Source of the DNA: an uncultured Flavobacteriales bacterium
GTDB taxonomy: Bacteria; Bacteroidota; Bacteroidia; Flavobacteriales; UBA1820
Direction: 5' to 3'
DNA: 64,000 bases
Assembly: GCA_959608625.1 (NCBI GenBank)
Contig: CAUHQV010000007.1
Coordinates: forward strand, 4,367 to 68,366
The first letter of the stretch is position 1. The number at the start of each line of letters is the position of its first letter. The position numbers and the translations under genes are program-made. Under the pieces are notes generated by a model, which was not told the origin of the DNA, searched no databases, and saw nothing but the letters and a program-made list of their open reading frames with translations. Below, in pieces: positions 50,151 through 58,486 of the stretch.

Positions 50151-50942
50151 TTATTTCCTTGCTTTTCTGTTACGGTCAGAACCACCACGTCTCTCGCCTC
50201 GTTCGCCGCGATCCCGACGTTCGCCGCGATCACCACGTCCTTCTCCACGACCGCCGCGGGGAGCCCCTGCGCCGCCGGTGGAAGGCTGAGAAGCAAAGTT
50301 AGGAGAAAGATCCTGCTTGCCGTAAAGTTCTCCGCGCATGATCCATACCTTGATACCGATACGGCCATACGTGGTATGGGCTTCAGCCAAAGCATAATCT
50401 ATATCGGCACGGAATGTAGACAGAGGAATACGTCCTTCCTTGAAGGTTTCGCTACGTGCGATCTCGGCTCCGTTCAAACGGCCCGATACCATCACTTTGA
50501 TACCTTCAGCGTTCATCCGCATGGTAGAAGCCATCGCCATCTTAACAGCACGGCGGTACGAAATACGGCCTTCTACCTGGCGGGCGATGCTGGAACCTAC
50601 GAGGTTGGCATCCAGTTCAGGCTTTTTGATCTCGAAGATATTTATTTGAACTTCCTTTCCGGTCAGTTTTTTCAACTCTTCCTTGATCTTGTCGACCTCC
50701 TGGCCGCCTTTACCGATGATGATACCCGGGCGGGCGGTAAGAACCGTTACCGTAACGAGTTTCAGCGTACGTTCAATCACGATACGCGATACGCTGGCCT
50801 TGGCCAGACGGGCCATCAGATACTTGCGGATCTTGCTGTCCTCTGTAATCTTATCTCCATAATCGTTGCCACCGTACCAGTTCGATTCCCAACCTTTGAT
50901 GATTCCTAAACGGTTGCCTATCGGATTTGTCTTTTGTCCCAT
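50151..50942 (-). CDS. rpsC: Ribosomal protein S3 with RG-rich tail
   Basis: A 263-residue mRNA-entry-site protein with KH domain (GIIIGKGGQEVDKIKEELKKLTG) and C-terminal S3 domain (GRIGIKVWIMRGELYGKQDL). After about residue 220 it carries a basic Arg-Gly tail of about 40 residues (PRGGRGEGRGDRGERRDRGE, then RGERRGGSDRNRKARK), longer than in proteobacteria (E. coli S3 has 233 residues). Confidence 0.97.
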   Translation of the reverse strand: MGQKTNPIGNRLGIIKGWESNWYGGNDYGDKITEDSKIRKYLMARLAKASVSRIVIERTLKLVTVTVLTARPGIIIGKGGQEVDKIKEELKKLTGKEVQINIFEIKKPELDANLVGSSIARQVEGRISYRRAVKMAMASTMRMNAEGIKVMVSGRLNGAEIARSETFKEGRIPLSTFRADIDYALAEAHTTYGRIGIKVWIMRGELYGKQDLSPNFASQPSTGGAGAPRGGRGEGRGDRGERRDRGERGERRGGSDRNRKARK

Positions 50943-50945
50943 TGC

Positions 50946-51362
50946 TTATTTAGTTTCTGTTGGTTGATTGGCAGTGCTTCCCAGCACTACTGTTACGTGA
51001 TTGGAACGTTTACGTATACGGTGCCCGCGACCCTGGGGGGCCGGACGGAGCCTCTTAAGCATAGAACCGCCGTCGACGCTGATCTCCTTGATGAACAGGT
51101 TGGCCTCTTCCAGGCTTACCCCTTCGTTCTTAGCCTGCCAGTTGGCCACAGCGGAGAGAACGAGTTTTTCAATATTGGCAGATGCGTGCTTGGTGTTGAA
51201 CTTAAGTATCTGGAGTGCTTTGTTCACCTCCACACCACGTACTAAGTCTGCCACGAGTCTCATTTTACGGGGAGACGTAGGGCAGTTATTCAGTTTTGCG
51301 TAGGCAACTTGCTTTTTGGCTGCTTTTATAGCGTCAGCTCTTTGTTTCTTTCGAATTCCCAT
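50946..51362 (-). CDS. rplV: Ribosomal protein L22
   Basis: 138 residues; its beta-hairpin lines the exit tunnel (DGGSMLKRLRPAPQGRGHRIRKRSNHVTVVL). Slightly extended N terminus (MGIRKKQRADAIKAAKKQ). 3 nt before rpsC. Confidence 0.98.
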   Translation of the reverse strand: MGIRKKQRADAIKAAKKQVAYAKLNNCPTSPRKMRLVADLVRGVEVNKALQILKFNTKHASANIEKLVLSAVANWQAKNEGVSLEEANLFIKEISVDGGSMLKRLRPAPQGRGHRIRKRSNHVTVVLGSTANQPTETK

Positions 51363-51380
51363 TTTGTTTTAACCTACTAA

Positions 51381-51659
51381 TTAACGTTTACCTTTATCCT
51401 TTGCACCGGCATGGCCGCGGAAAATACGCGTCTGAGCGAATTCGCCGAGCTTATGGCCTACCATGTTTTCAGTAATGTACACCGGGATAAAAGTCTTTCC
51501 GTTGTGTACCGCGATAGTCTGACCTACGAAATCCGGAGAGATCATCGATGCGCGCGACCAGGTTTTGATCACGGTTTTCTTATTGGCCTCTACATTGTCA
51601 GCCACTTTCTTCTCCAGTTTGTAGTGAATGAACGGTCCTTTTTTTAATGAACGTGCCAT
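51381..51659 (-). CDS. rpsS: Ribosomal protein S19
   Basis: 92 residues; small-subunit head protein (MARSLKKGPFIHYKLEKKV; KTWSRASMISPDFVGQTIAVHNGKTFIPVYITENMVGHKLGEFA). Confidence 0.98.
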   Translation of the reverse strand: MARSLKKGPFIHYKLEKKVADNVEANKKTVIKTWSRASMISPDFVGQTIAVHNGKTFIPVYITENMVGHKLGEFAQTRIFRGHAGAKDKGKR

Positions 51660-51662
51660 AGC

Positions 51663-52490
51663 TTACTTCTTTCTTCGTTCTACAATGTACTTATTGCTTG
51701 CCTTGGTCTTGGAGCGCGTCTTGTAACCCTTGGCAGGCATACCCTTGCGCGTGCGCGGATGTCCACCCGAAGCGCGTCCTTCACCACCACCCATCGGGTG
51801 ATCGACCGGGTTCATCACAACGGCACGGACACGGGGGCGGCGACCCTGCCAGCGGGAACGGCCGGCCTTACCCGAAGATTCGAGCTGATGGTCCGAATTG
51901 GATACCACACCCACAGTAGCCATACATGTGGTGAGGATCATACGTGTTTCTCCCGAAGGGAGTTTGATGGTAGCGTACTTACCGTCACGGGCGGCAAGTT
52001 GTGCGAATGTACCTGCCGAACGCGCTATAACGGCGCCCTGGGAAGGACGAAGCTCGATGCAGCAAATAACGGTACCCAGAGGAATTTCACTCAGATACAT
52101 GGCGTTCCCGACTTCGGGGGCAATGCCTTCGCCCGAAACGACCGTCTGCCCTGCCTGAAGTCCGGCAGGAGCGATGATGTATCTTTTCTCCCCGTCGGCA
52201 TAAGCTACCAGAGCGATGAATGCCGAACGATTGGGGTCGTACTCTATAGTTTTTACAACTGCAGGTATTCCCTTCTTGTCGCGTTTGAAATCGATAATAC
52301 GATAACGCTGTTTGTGACCGCCGCCTATCTGACGCATGGTCATTTTACCGGTATTGTTGCGTCCGCCCGTTCTTTGCTTGCGCAAAAGGAGGGACTTTTC
52401 CGGCTGATTACCCACCGTAACGGCATCGTTACAGTTAAGTACCTTATGGCGCTGTCCGGCGGTAGTCGGTTTTAATTTTCTAACTGACAT
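51663..52490 (-). CDS. rplB: Ribosomal protein L2
   Basis: 275 residues; needed for subunit association and peptidyl transfer. SLLLRKQRTGGRNNTGKMTMRQIGGGHKQRYR and the C-terminal NPVDHPMGGGEGRASGGHPRTRKG are diagnostic. Confidence 0.98.
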   Translation of the reverse strand: MSVRKLKPTTAGQRHKVLNCNDAVTVGNQPEKSLLLRKQRTGGRNNTGKMTMRQIGGGHKQRYRIIDFKRDKKGIPAVVKTIEYDPNRSAFIALVAYADGEKRYIIAPAGLQAGQTVVSGEGIAPEVGNAMYLSEIPLGTVICCIELRPSQGAVIARSAGTFAQLAARDGKYATIKLPSGETRMILTTCMATVGVVSNSDHQLESSGKAGRSRWQGRRPRVRAVVMNPVDHPMGGGEGRASGGHPRTRKGMPAKGYKTRSKTKASNKYIVERRKK

Positions 52491-52495
52491 ATCTT

Positions 52496-52789
52496 TTAGA
52501 TATTGTTATAAAAGTCGATTGTTTGTCCTTCGGCGATCTCTACGATGGCCTTCTTAAACGCATTGGTATGCCCCTTCTGCAGTCCGGCCTTCGTATAGCG
52601 GCTGCGGACTTTTCCGGCATAGCGAATGGTATTCACTTTCTTAACCGTAACGCCGTATACCTTTTCAATAGCAGCCTTGATCTGCTCCTTGTCGGCATCG
52701 GGCCTTACTATAAAACCGTAACGGCCGCTCTTATCGGTGATAGCGGTCATCTTTTCGGTAATAAGTGGCTTAACTAATATATTATCCAT
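52496..52789 (-). CDS. rplW: Ribosomal protein L23
   Basis: 97 residues; tunnel-exit docking site for trigger factor and SRP (VKPLITEKMTAITDKSGRYGFIVRPDADKEQIKAAIEKVYGVTVKKVNT). 5 nt before rplB. Confidence 0.98.
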   Translation of the reverse strand: MDNILVKPLITEKMTAITDKSGRYGFIVRPDADKEQIKAAIEKVYGVTVKKVNTIRYAGKVRSRYTKAGLQKGHTNAFKKAIVEIAEGQTIDFYNNI

Positions 52790-52795
52790 CTTGCG

Positions 52796-53425
52796 TTAGT
52801 TGCTTAAGTTGTTCTGTAATTGCTGCAAAGCACTTTCAGAAATCACCATCGCCGAAGCATTGATGATCGCGTAAGTGTTTAATTCTGTGCAAGGCACAAC
52901 CGAAGCGGACTGTAAATTTCGTGAGGACAAATATACGTTTTTATCGCCGGTGGCCGTAACAAACAATGATTTTTTAGACTTTAGCCCCAAAGCTTCGATA
53001 ATATTAACAAAATTTTTGGTTTTTGGGGATTCAAATGAAAAATCCTCAATAATTACCAGATTTTTGTCCGAAACTTTCTGAGACAGCACCGATTTGCGGG
53101 CCAGTCTTTTGATTTTTTTGTTCAGCTTGAATGAATAATCGCGCGGAACCGGACCGAATACACGGGCTCCTCCACGGAAGATAGGGTTCTTTATGCTGCC
53201 GGCACGAGCTCCGCCCGTTCCTTTCTGCTTTTTGAGCTTGCGGGTGCTTCCGGAGATGATGCTGCGATCTTTCGCACTGTGCGTGCCCTGACGCTTGTTG
53301 GCCAGGTGCTGCTTTACGTCCAGCCATACCGCATGCTGATTGGGCTCTACGGCAAAAACCGATTCGTCGAGTGCTACCTTGCGTCCGGTCGGCTTTCCTT
53401 GTATGTCTAATACTTCTAATTCCAT
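52796..53425 (-). CDS. rplD: Ribosomal protein L4
   Basis: 209 residues; tunnel protein, and repressor of the S10 operon in E. coli. QGTHSAKDRSIISGSTRKLKKQKGTGGARAGS is the extended loop region. Its start overlaps the rplC stop by one base (TAATG). A hairpin of unknown role lies upstream of rplC. Confidence 0.98.
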   Translation of the reverse strand: MELEVLDIQGKPTGRKVALDESVFAVEPNQHAVWLDVKQHLANKRQGTHSAKDRSIISGSTRKLKKQKGTGGARAGSIKNPIFRGGARVFGPVPRDYSFKLNKKIKRLARKSVLSQKVSDKNLVIIEDFSFESPKTKNFVNIIEALGLKSKKSLFVTATGDKNVYLSSRNLQSASVVPCTELNTYAIINASAMVISESALQQLQNNLSN

Positions 53426-54042
53426 TACTTTTCAATAATTAAATATGAGTTCTTTGCGCCCGGAACGCATCCTTTGATTACCAGCAGGTTCTTATCTGCT
53501 TCTACTTTGAGCACCAGAAGGTTTTTCACCTTAACCCGGTCGCCGCCCATGCGTCCTGCCATGCGGAGCCCTTTGAACACCTTTGCAGGGTAAGAGCACG
53601 CACCGATAGAACCGGGCTTGCGAAGACGGTTGTGCTGACCGTGAGTTGCTTGTCCTACACCACCAAATCCATGACGCTTAACGACACCTTGGAACCCCCG
53701 GCCTTTGGAGGTACCTACGACATCCACGAACTCTCCTTCTGCGAAAAGATCCGCAGAGAGAACATCACCGAGCTTATATTCGCCATCGAATTCCTTGAAT
53801 TCTACGACTTTGTGCTTGGGGGTAGTTCCCGCTTTCTTGAAGTGTCCGCCGAGTGCCTTGGTAACGTTCTTTTCTTTTTTGTCATCGAAACCAAGCTGAA
53901 GGGCTTCATACCCGTCAACCTGTGTGGTTCTGACCTGTGTTACTACACACGGACCGCATTCTATGACCGTACAGGGAACATTCTTCCCGTTCTGGTCAAA
54001 AATGCTGGTCATACCGATTTTTTTACCAATTAATCCAGACAT
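53425..54042 (-). CDS. rplC: Ribosomal protein L3
   Basis: 205 residues; MSGLIGKKIGMTSIFDQNGKNVPCTVIECGPC and HGFGGVGQATHGQHNRLRKPGSIGACSYPAKVFKG are diagnostic. The 91-nt gap to rpsJ is one of the two longest inside the cluster and contains a perfect hairpin. Confidence 0.98.
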   Translation of the reverse strand: MSGLIGKKIGMTSIFDQNGKNVPCTVIECGPCVVTQVRTTQVDGYEALQLGFDDKKEKNVTKALGGHFKKAGTTPKHKVVEFKEFDGEYKLGDVLSADLFAEGEFVDVVGTSKGRGFQGVVKRHGFGGVGQATHGQHNRLRKPGSIGACSYPAKVFKGLRMAGRMGGDRVKVKNLLVLKVEADKNLLVIKGCVPGAKNSYLIIEK

Positions 54043-54086
54043 TTTGTGGTTTTAATTATTGGACAATTATTACTATCAGGACAGCG

Positions 54087-54116
54087 CTTGGCCGCAGGAC
54101 GGTTCCTGCGGCCAAG
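54087..54116 (-). promoter_or_regulatory. Perfect 13-bp hairpin between rpsJ and rplC
   Basis: CTTGGCCGCAGGA (54087-54099) pairs with TCCTGCGGCCAAG (54104-54116) around a 4-nt loop. Downstream on the minus strand there is no T-run, so it is unlikely to terminate. It begins 18 nt after the rpsJ stop and ends 44 nt before the rplC ATG. Confidence 0.7.
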
Positions 54117-54133
54117 GTATCCGCTAAAATGAA

Positions 54134-54439
54134 TTACACTTTGATCTCTACTTCTACACCGCTGGGCAGTTCGAGCTTCATCAAGGCGTCGATCGTCTTG
54201 GAAGAAGAACTGTAAATATCCAGCAGGCGCTTGAAAGAATTCAGCTCGAACTGCTCGCGCGATTTCTTGTTCACGTGCGGGGAACGCAGTACGGTGAATA
54301 TCTTTTTCTGCGTAGGAAGCGGAATCGGACCGTTTACTATCGCGCCGGTAGATTTCACGGTCTTGACAATCTTGTCTGCCGATTTATCCACCAGACTGTG
54401 GTCGTAAGACTTTAGTTTGATACGGATCTTTTGACTCAT
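54134..54439 (-). CDS. rpsJ: Ribosomal protein S10
   Basis: 101 residues; 30S head protein, and NusE in antitermination. KIRIKLKSYDHSLVDKSADKIVKTVKSTGA and HVNKKSREQFELNSFKRLLDI are diagnostic. It follows fusA by 27 nt; tuf, often found here, is missing. Confidence 0.98.
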   Translation of the reverse strand: MSQKIRIKLKSYDHSLVDKSADKIVKTVKSTGAIVNGPIPLPTQKKIFTVLRSPHVNKKSREQFELNSFKRLLDIYSSSSKTIDALMKLELPSGVEVEIKV

Positions 54440-54466
54440 TGTATTATATGGTCTAAAACTTATTCT

Positions 54467-56587
54467 TTATTTTTTTGACTTTGCTATTACCTCTTCAGCG
54501 ATGCTGCGCGGCACTTCGGAATAGTGCGAAAATTCCATCGAGGAAGTCGCACGGCCCGAAGTCAGGGTACGGAGCGAAGTCACGTAACCGAACATCTCGG
54601 ACAGAGGCACATCGGCCTTCACGACAGTGGCTCCCGCACGGTTGTCGGTACCTTTGATGATACCGCGGCGGCGGTTCAGGTCGCCGATCACGTCGCCCAT
54701 ATTTTCTTCGGGAGTGGTCACTTCGAGTTTCATGATAGGCTCGAGCAGGATAGGAGTGGCTTTGGGAGCCGCTTCCCTATACCCCAGCTTGGCAGCCATT
54801 TCGAACGAAAGCTGGTCGGAGTCCACCGGGTGGAAAGAACCGTCCAGCACGGTGATCTTCATACCCTGAAGCTCGTAACCGGCCAAAGGTCCGGCACCAA
54901 TCGCATCCTTGAACCCTTTTTCGATCGAGGGGATGAACTCCTTCGGAATATTACCGCCTTTGATCGCGGAAACAAACTCGAGGCCGGACTTCCCTTCGCT
55001 GTTGGGTTCCATGCGGAAGATGATATCGGCGAACTTACCGCGTCCACCGGTCTGTTTCTTGTACACTTCGCGGTGTTCGATCGTTCCGGTGATCGCTTCC
55101 TTGTAAGCGACCTGCGGCTGGCCTTCGGTCACCTCGACGTTGAATTCGCGGCGCAGACGGTCGATGATGATCTCCAGGTGGAGCTCACCCATACCGGAAA
55201 TAATGGTCTGTCCGGAATCTTCGTCCGTATGTACGCGGAACGTCGGGTCTTCCTCGGACAGTTTGCCCAGGCCTACGCCCAGTTTGTCGAGGTCGGCCTG
55301 CGTCTTGGGCTCGATCGAAATACCGATCACAGGATCGGGGAACGTCATTGACTCCAGGACGATAGGATTCTTCTCATCGCAAAGGGTATCTCCCGTGCGG
55401 ATATCCTTAAATCCTACTCCGGCGCCGATATCGCCTGCTTCGATCGTCTCGATAGGCTTCTGTTCTTTCGAGTGCATCTGGAAGATACGCGAAATGCGTT
55501 CCTTCTTATCGGTACGCGGGTTGTATACATAAGAACCTGCGTCGAGTTTTCCGGAATACATGCGGAAGAAGCACAAACGGCCTACGAACGGGTCGGTAGC
55601 GATCTTGAACGCAAGCGCAGCCATCGGTTCGTCCGAGTCCGGCTGGCGGACAACTTCCTGGTCGTTGCGGGGGTCGATCCCCTTGAGAGCCTCTACGTCG
55701 GCCGGCGAAGGCAGGAATGCCATTACGCAGTCGAGCAGCTTCTGCACACCTTTGTTCTTGAACGAAGAACCGCAAAGCATCGGGGTGATGTCCATAGCGA
55801 TGGTCGCCTTGCGGATAGCCACGAGCAATTCGGCTTCGGTGATCGCATCCGGATCGGAGAAGAATTTCTCCATCAGTTCTTCGGAAGTCTCGGCTACGGA
55901 CTCCAGTAAGTGCTGGCGCCATTTCGCGCACTCTTCCTTCAGATCGTCAGGGATGGGAACGACCTTATAGGTCATACCCTTGTCTTCTTCATTCCAGATA
56001 ATACCTTCCATCTTCAAGAGGTCTACCACGCCTTTGAAGTCGGCTTCCGCACCGATAGGCACCTGTAGGGGCACAGGGTTGGCGCCGAGGCGCTCTTTCA
56101 CCTGTTTCACCACGTTGAAGAAATCGGCACCGCTGCGGTCCATCTTGTTGACGAAACCGATACGCGGCACATTGTATTTGGTAGCCTGGCGCCAAACCGT
56201 TTCGGATTGGGGTTCCACACCGCCTACGGCGCAGAACAGAGCTACGGCACCGTCCAGGATGCGGAGCGAACGCTCCACTTCGACCGTAAAGTCTACGTGT
56301 CCCGGGGTGTCGATCAGGTTGATCTTATATTTTTTGGTGTCCGGAGTAGACTGACCCTGCAGGGTCGGGTAGTTCCAGAACACGGTGGTAGCAGCCGAAG
56401 TGATGGTAATGCCTCGCTCCTGCTCCTGGGCCATCCAGTCCATGGTAGCGGCACCGTCGTGTACCTCTCCTATCTTGTGGGTGATACCCGTATAGTAAAG
56501 GATACGTTCGCTGGTGGTCGTCTTTCCGGCATCGATGTGGGCCATGATGCCGATATTTCTCGTATAATGTAAATCTCTTTTTGCCAT
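54467..56587 (-). CDS. fusA: Elongation factor G
   Basis: A 706-residue translocation GTPase. G1 AHIDAGKTT (about 16-24), G3 DTPGHVDF and G4 NKMDRSG are present, followed by domains II-V (VTEGQPQVAYKEAITG; LEPIMKLEVTTPEENMGDVIGDLNRRRG). Full length with standard spacing, between rpsG and rpsJ. Confidence 0.98.
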   Translation of the reverse strand: MAKRDLHYTRNIGIMAHIDAGKTTTSERILYYTGITHKIGEVHDGAATMDWMAQEQERGITITSAATTVFWNYPTLQGQSTPDTKKYKINLIDTPGHVDFTVEVERSLRILDGAVALFCAVGGVEPQSETVWRQATKYNVPRIGFVNKMDRSGADFFNVVKQVKERLGANPVPLQVPIGAEADFKGVVDLLKMEGIIWNEEDKGMTYKVVPIPDDLKEECAKWRQHLLESVAETSEELMEKFFSDPDAITEAELLVAIRKATIAMDITPMLCGSSFKNKGVQKLLDCVMAFLPSPADVEALKGIDPRNDQEVVRQPDSDEPMAALAFKIATDPFVGRLCFFRMYSGKLDAGSYVYNPRTDKKERISRIFQMHSKEQKPIETIEAGDIGAGVGFKDIRTGDTLCDEKNPIVLESMTFPDPVIGISIEPKTQADLDKLGVGLGKLSEEDPTFRVHTDEDSGQTIISGMGELHLEIIIDRLRREFNVEVTEGQPQVAYKEAITGTIEHREVYKKQTGGRGKFADIIFRMEPNSEGKSGLEFVSAIKGGNIPKEFIPSIEKGFKDAIGAGPLAGYELQGMKITVLDGSFHPVDSDQLSFEMAAKLGYREAAPKATPILLEPIMKLEVTTPEENMGDVIGDLNRRRGIIKGTDNRAGATVVKADVPLSEMFGYVTSLRTLTSGRATSSMEFSHYSEVPRSIAEEVIAKSKK

Positions 56588-56605
56588 GTGTTTTTCCTCG
56601 TATGT

Positions 56606-57082
56606 TTAGAATCTAAAGTGCGAGAACGCCTTGTTGGCTTCGGCCATTTTGTGGGTATCCATACGCTTTTTAACAGCGGCACCCTCTTCCTTGGAAGCGG
56701 CCATGATCTCGGCGGCCAGTTTCTGGGCCATCGACTTTTCGTTGCGAAGGCGGGCGTATTTCACCAGCCATTTGATTGCCATGGATACCTTGCGGTCCGG
56801 ACGGATCTGCATCGGTATCTGGAACGTGGCTCCGCCGACACGGCGCGAGCGCACCTCTACATGGGGCATTACATTGGTCAATGCTTCTTTCCATATCTCC
56901 AGAGGGGATTTTTCGCTGTCTTTCGACTTTTCCCCCACGATATCCAGAGCATCGTAGAACACCTGAAGCGCCGTACTTTTCTTGCCGTCCCACATAAGGT
57001 TGTTCACAAAACGCGTTACCAGCGCATCGTTGAACTTCGGATCGGGAAGAAGAACTCTTTTTTTAGCTCTTGTCTTTCTCAT
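56606..57082 (-). CDS. rpsG: Ribosomal protein S7
   Basis: 158 residues; 30S head assembly protein (str operon repressor in E. coli). DPKFNDALVTRFVNNLMWDGKKSTA and the E-site-facing region VGGATFQIPMQIRPDRK are diagnostic. 32 nt after rpsL. Confidence 0.98.
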   Translation of the reverse strand: MRKTRAKKRVLLPDPKFNDALVTRFVNNLMWDGKKSTALQVFYDALDIVGEKSKDSEKSPLEIWKEALTNVMPHVEVRSRRVGGATFQIPMQIRPDRKVSMAIKWLVKYARLRNEKSMAQKLAAEIMAASKEEGAAVKKRMDTHKMAEANKAFSHFRF

Positions 57083-57114
57083 GATTTAATTTTTTTAATG
57101 TTGAACGGTTAGGA

Positions 57115-57522
57115 TCATTTCTTCTTACCGGTAGTAGGTGCTGCCTGTCCCGGTTTAGGACGTTTGGCTCCATACTTGGAACGGCGCTGCTTGCGTCCGT
57201 TCACACCGGCCGTATCCAGCGCACCGCGAACGATGTGATAACGGACACCCGGCAAATCCTTAACCCTTCCACCGCGTACCAATACTATCGAGTGCTCTTG
57301 GAGGTTGTGCCCTTCACCGCCGATGTATGCGTTGACCTCGTTTCCGTTGGTCAGGCGGACACGAGCCACCTTACGCATAGCCGAATTCGGCTTCTTAGGC
57401 GTAGTGGTGTAAACACGCGTGCACACCCCGCGACGCTGCGGGCAGGAATCCAAAGCAGCCGATTTACTCTTCTTGGCGAGTACGGTTCTTCCTTTTCTAA
57501 CTAATTGTTGAATGGTTGGCAT
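57115..57522 (-). CDS. rpsL: Ribosomal protein S12
   Basis: 135 residues; decoding-centre protein and streptomycin target. The loops TTPKKPNSAMRKVARV and HNLQEHSIVLVRGGRVKDLPGVRYH are wild-type in appearance, with the key lysines present. First gene of the supercluster. Confidence 0.98.
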   Translation of the reverse strand: MPTIQQLVRKGRTVLAKKSKSAALDSCPQRRGVCTRVYTTTPKKPNSAMRKVARVRLTNGNEVNAYIGGEGHNLQEHSIVLVRGGRVKDLPGVRYHIVRGALDTAGVNGRKQRRSKYGAKRPKPGQAAPTTGKKK

Positions 57523-57747
57523 TTGTTTTGCTCTTAAAAATTATTTATGTTAAAATTCTTCTTTTTTGTTCCATTCCCTGGGATGAAAAGACTATTTTTT
57601 TACACCCGCACTGTCTTTTTTCAGCGCATAAAATACATTGGGAGCCGTATCCCTTTCGAGCGGGGCCTACGAACAACCGAACATAAAATAGTGATAATAA
57701 ACCCTTTAACCCAACGGATCAAAGACGGTCTTAACATCTTATATAAT
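57523..57747 (-). other. Long 5' leader of the ribosomal supercluster
   Basis: About 225 nt between the predicted start site and the rpsL ATG hold no gene-like frame on the minus strand. I see short stems (GGGA..TCCC around 57640-57650 and CCATTCCC/GGGATG near 57571-57584) but no terminator. A leader this long may carry a regulatory site. A 71-codon plus-strand frame overlaps it but looks spurious. Confidence 0.5.
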
Positions 57748-57753
57748 GGCTTG

Positions 57754-57784
57754 CAAAGGTAAAATTTTTATTTTGAAAAACAAA
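57754..57784 (-). promoter_or_regulatory. Consensus promoter of the ribosomal supercluster
   Basis: Minus strand TTTG (57784-57781), 19 nt, TACCTTTG (57761-57754), an exact match to the Bacteroidetes consensus, with an A/T-rich spacer. Confidence 0.85.
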
Positions 57785-57883
57785 CCATATTCGTTTCTTT
57801 TTTAGGGCGATACTTCGGGCAGCAGTGGCCCGCTGCGGAGAGTTTTTTGCTTACTTTTATGCCCGCAAATAAAACCTGAAAAA

Positions 57884-58486
57884 ATGACGAAAATAATTTC
57901 CGGCGGCCTGACCGCCCTCGTGCTTTGCCTGAGCGCTTCCTGTTACGCCCTTTCCCCGGAATCGTCCGGCCGGGCCGGAAATGCGGCAGATTCCTCCGCC
58001 TCCAAGGTAGACCGGGTACTTGTTAATACGGCCCGTCAAAAACTCTATACCTTGAACGATAAAGGCGATACACTGGACGTTTTCCCGTGTTCGACCTCCA
58101 AATACGGGATCGGCAACCAACTGGGATCCAACAAAACGCCCCTGGGCGTCCACCGGATCGCGGACAAGCGCGGAGACGGCAAACCATTGGGCGCTATATT
58201 CAAAGCCAAAGTATATACCGGGACGGAAGCGGAGATCGTACAATCCCCCGTATCGACCGGCAAGGATTACGTAACCACCCGGATCATGCACCTGGAGGGA
58301 ACGGAACCGGGAGTTAACAAAGGTGAAGGAATAGATAGCTACCGGCGGTACATATATATACACGGTACGCCGGAAGAAGGCCTGATCGGCAAACCCGCCT
58401 CGCACGGATGCGTTCGGATGAAAAACGAAGACGTGGTAAAACTCTACGACAAAGTGTCCGTAGGCACTATTGTGGAGATCATTTAA
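57884..58486 (+). CDS. Secreted L,D-transpeptidase (YkuD domain)
   Basis: A 200-residue protein with a signal peptide (about 1-22). The YkuD domain (45-200) has the active-site motif IHGTPEEGLIGKPASHGCVRM with H174 and nucleophile C176. Such enzymes form 3-3 peptidoglycan cross-links or attach proteins to the wall; the short form without a binding domain resembles ErfK/YbiS relatives. Its last 8 nt overlap the end of pdxJ on the opposite strand. No good promoter is visible; TACTTTTA at 57852 is one base off. Confidence 0.87.
   Translation: MTKIISGGLTALVLCLSASCYALSPESSGRAGNAADSSASKVDRVLVNTARQKLYTLNDKGDTLDVFPCSTSKYGIGNQLGSNKTPLGVHRIADKRGDGKPLGAIFKAKVYTGTEAEIVQSPVSTGKDYVTTRIMHLEGTEPGVNKGEGIDSYRRYIYIHGTPEEGLIGKPASHGCVRMKNEDVVKLYDKVSVGTIVEII

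Noticed and set aside
57547..57762. 71-codon plus-strand frame in the rpsL leader
   Set aside because: It spans the -7 element of the opposite-strand promoter, has no ribosome-binding site or signal, and its composition reflects AT-rich DNA.
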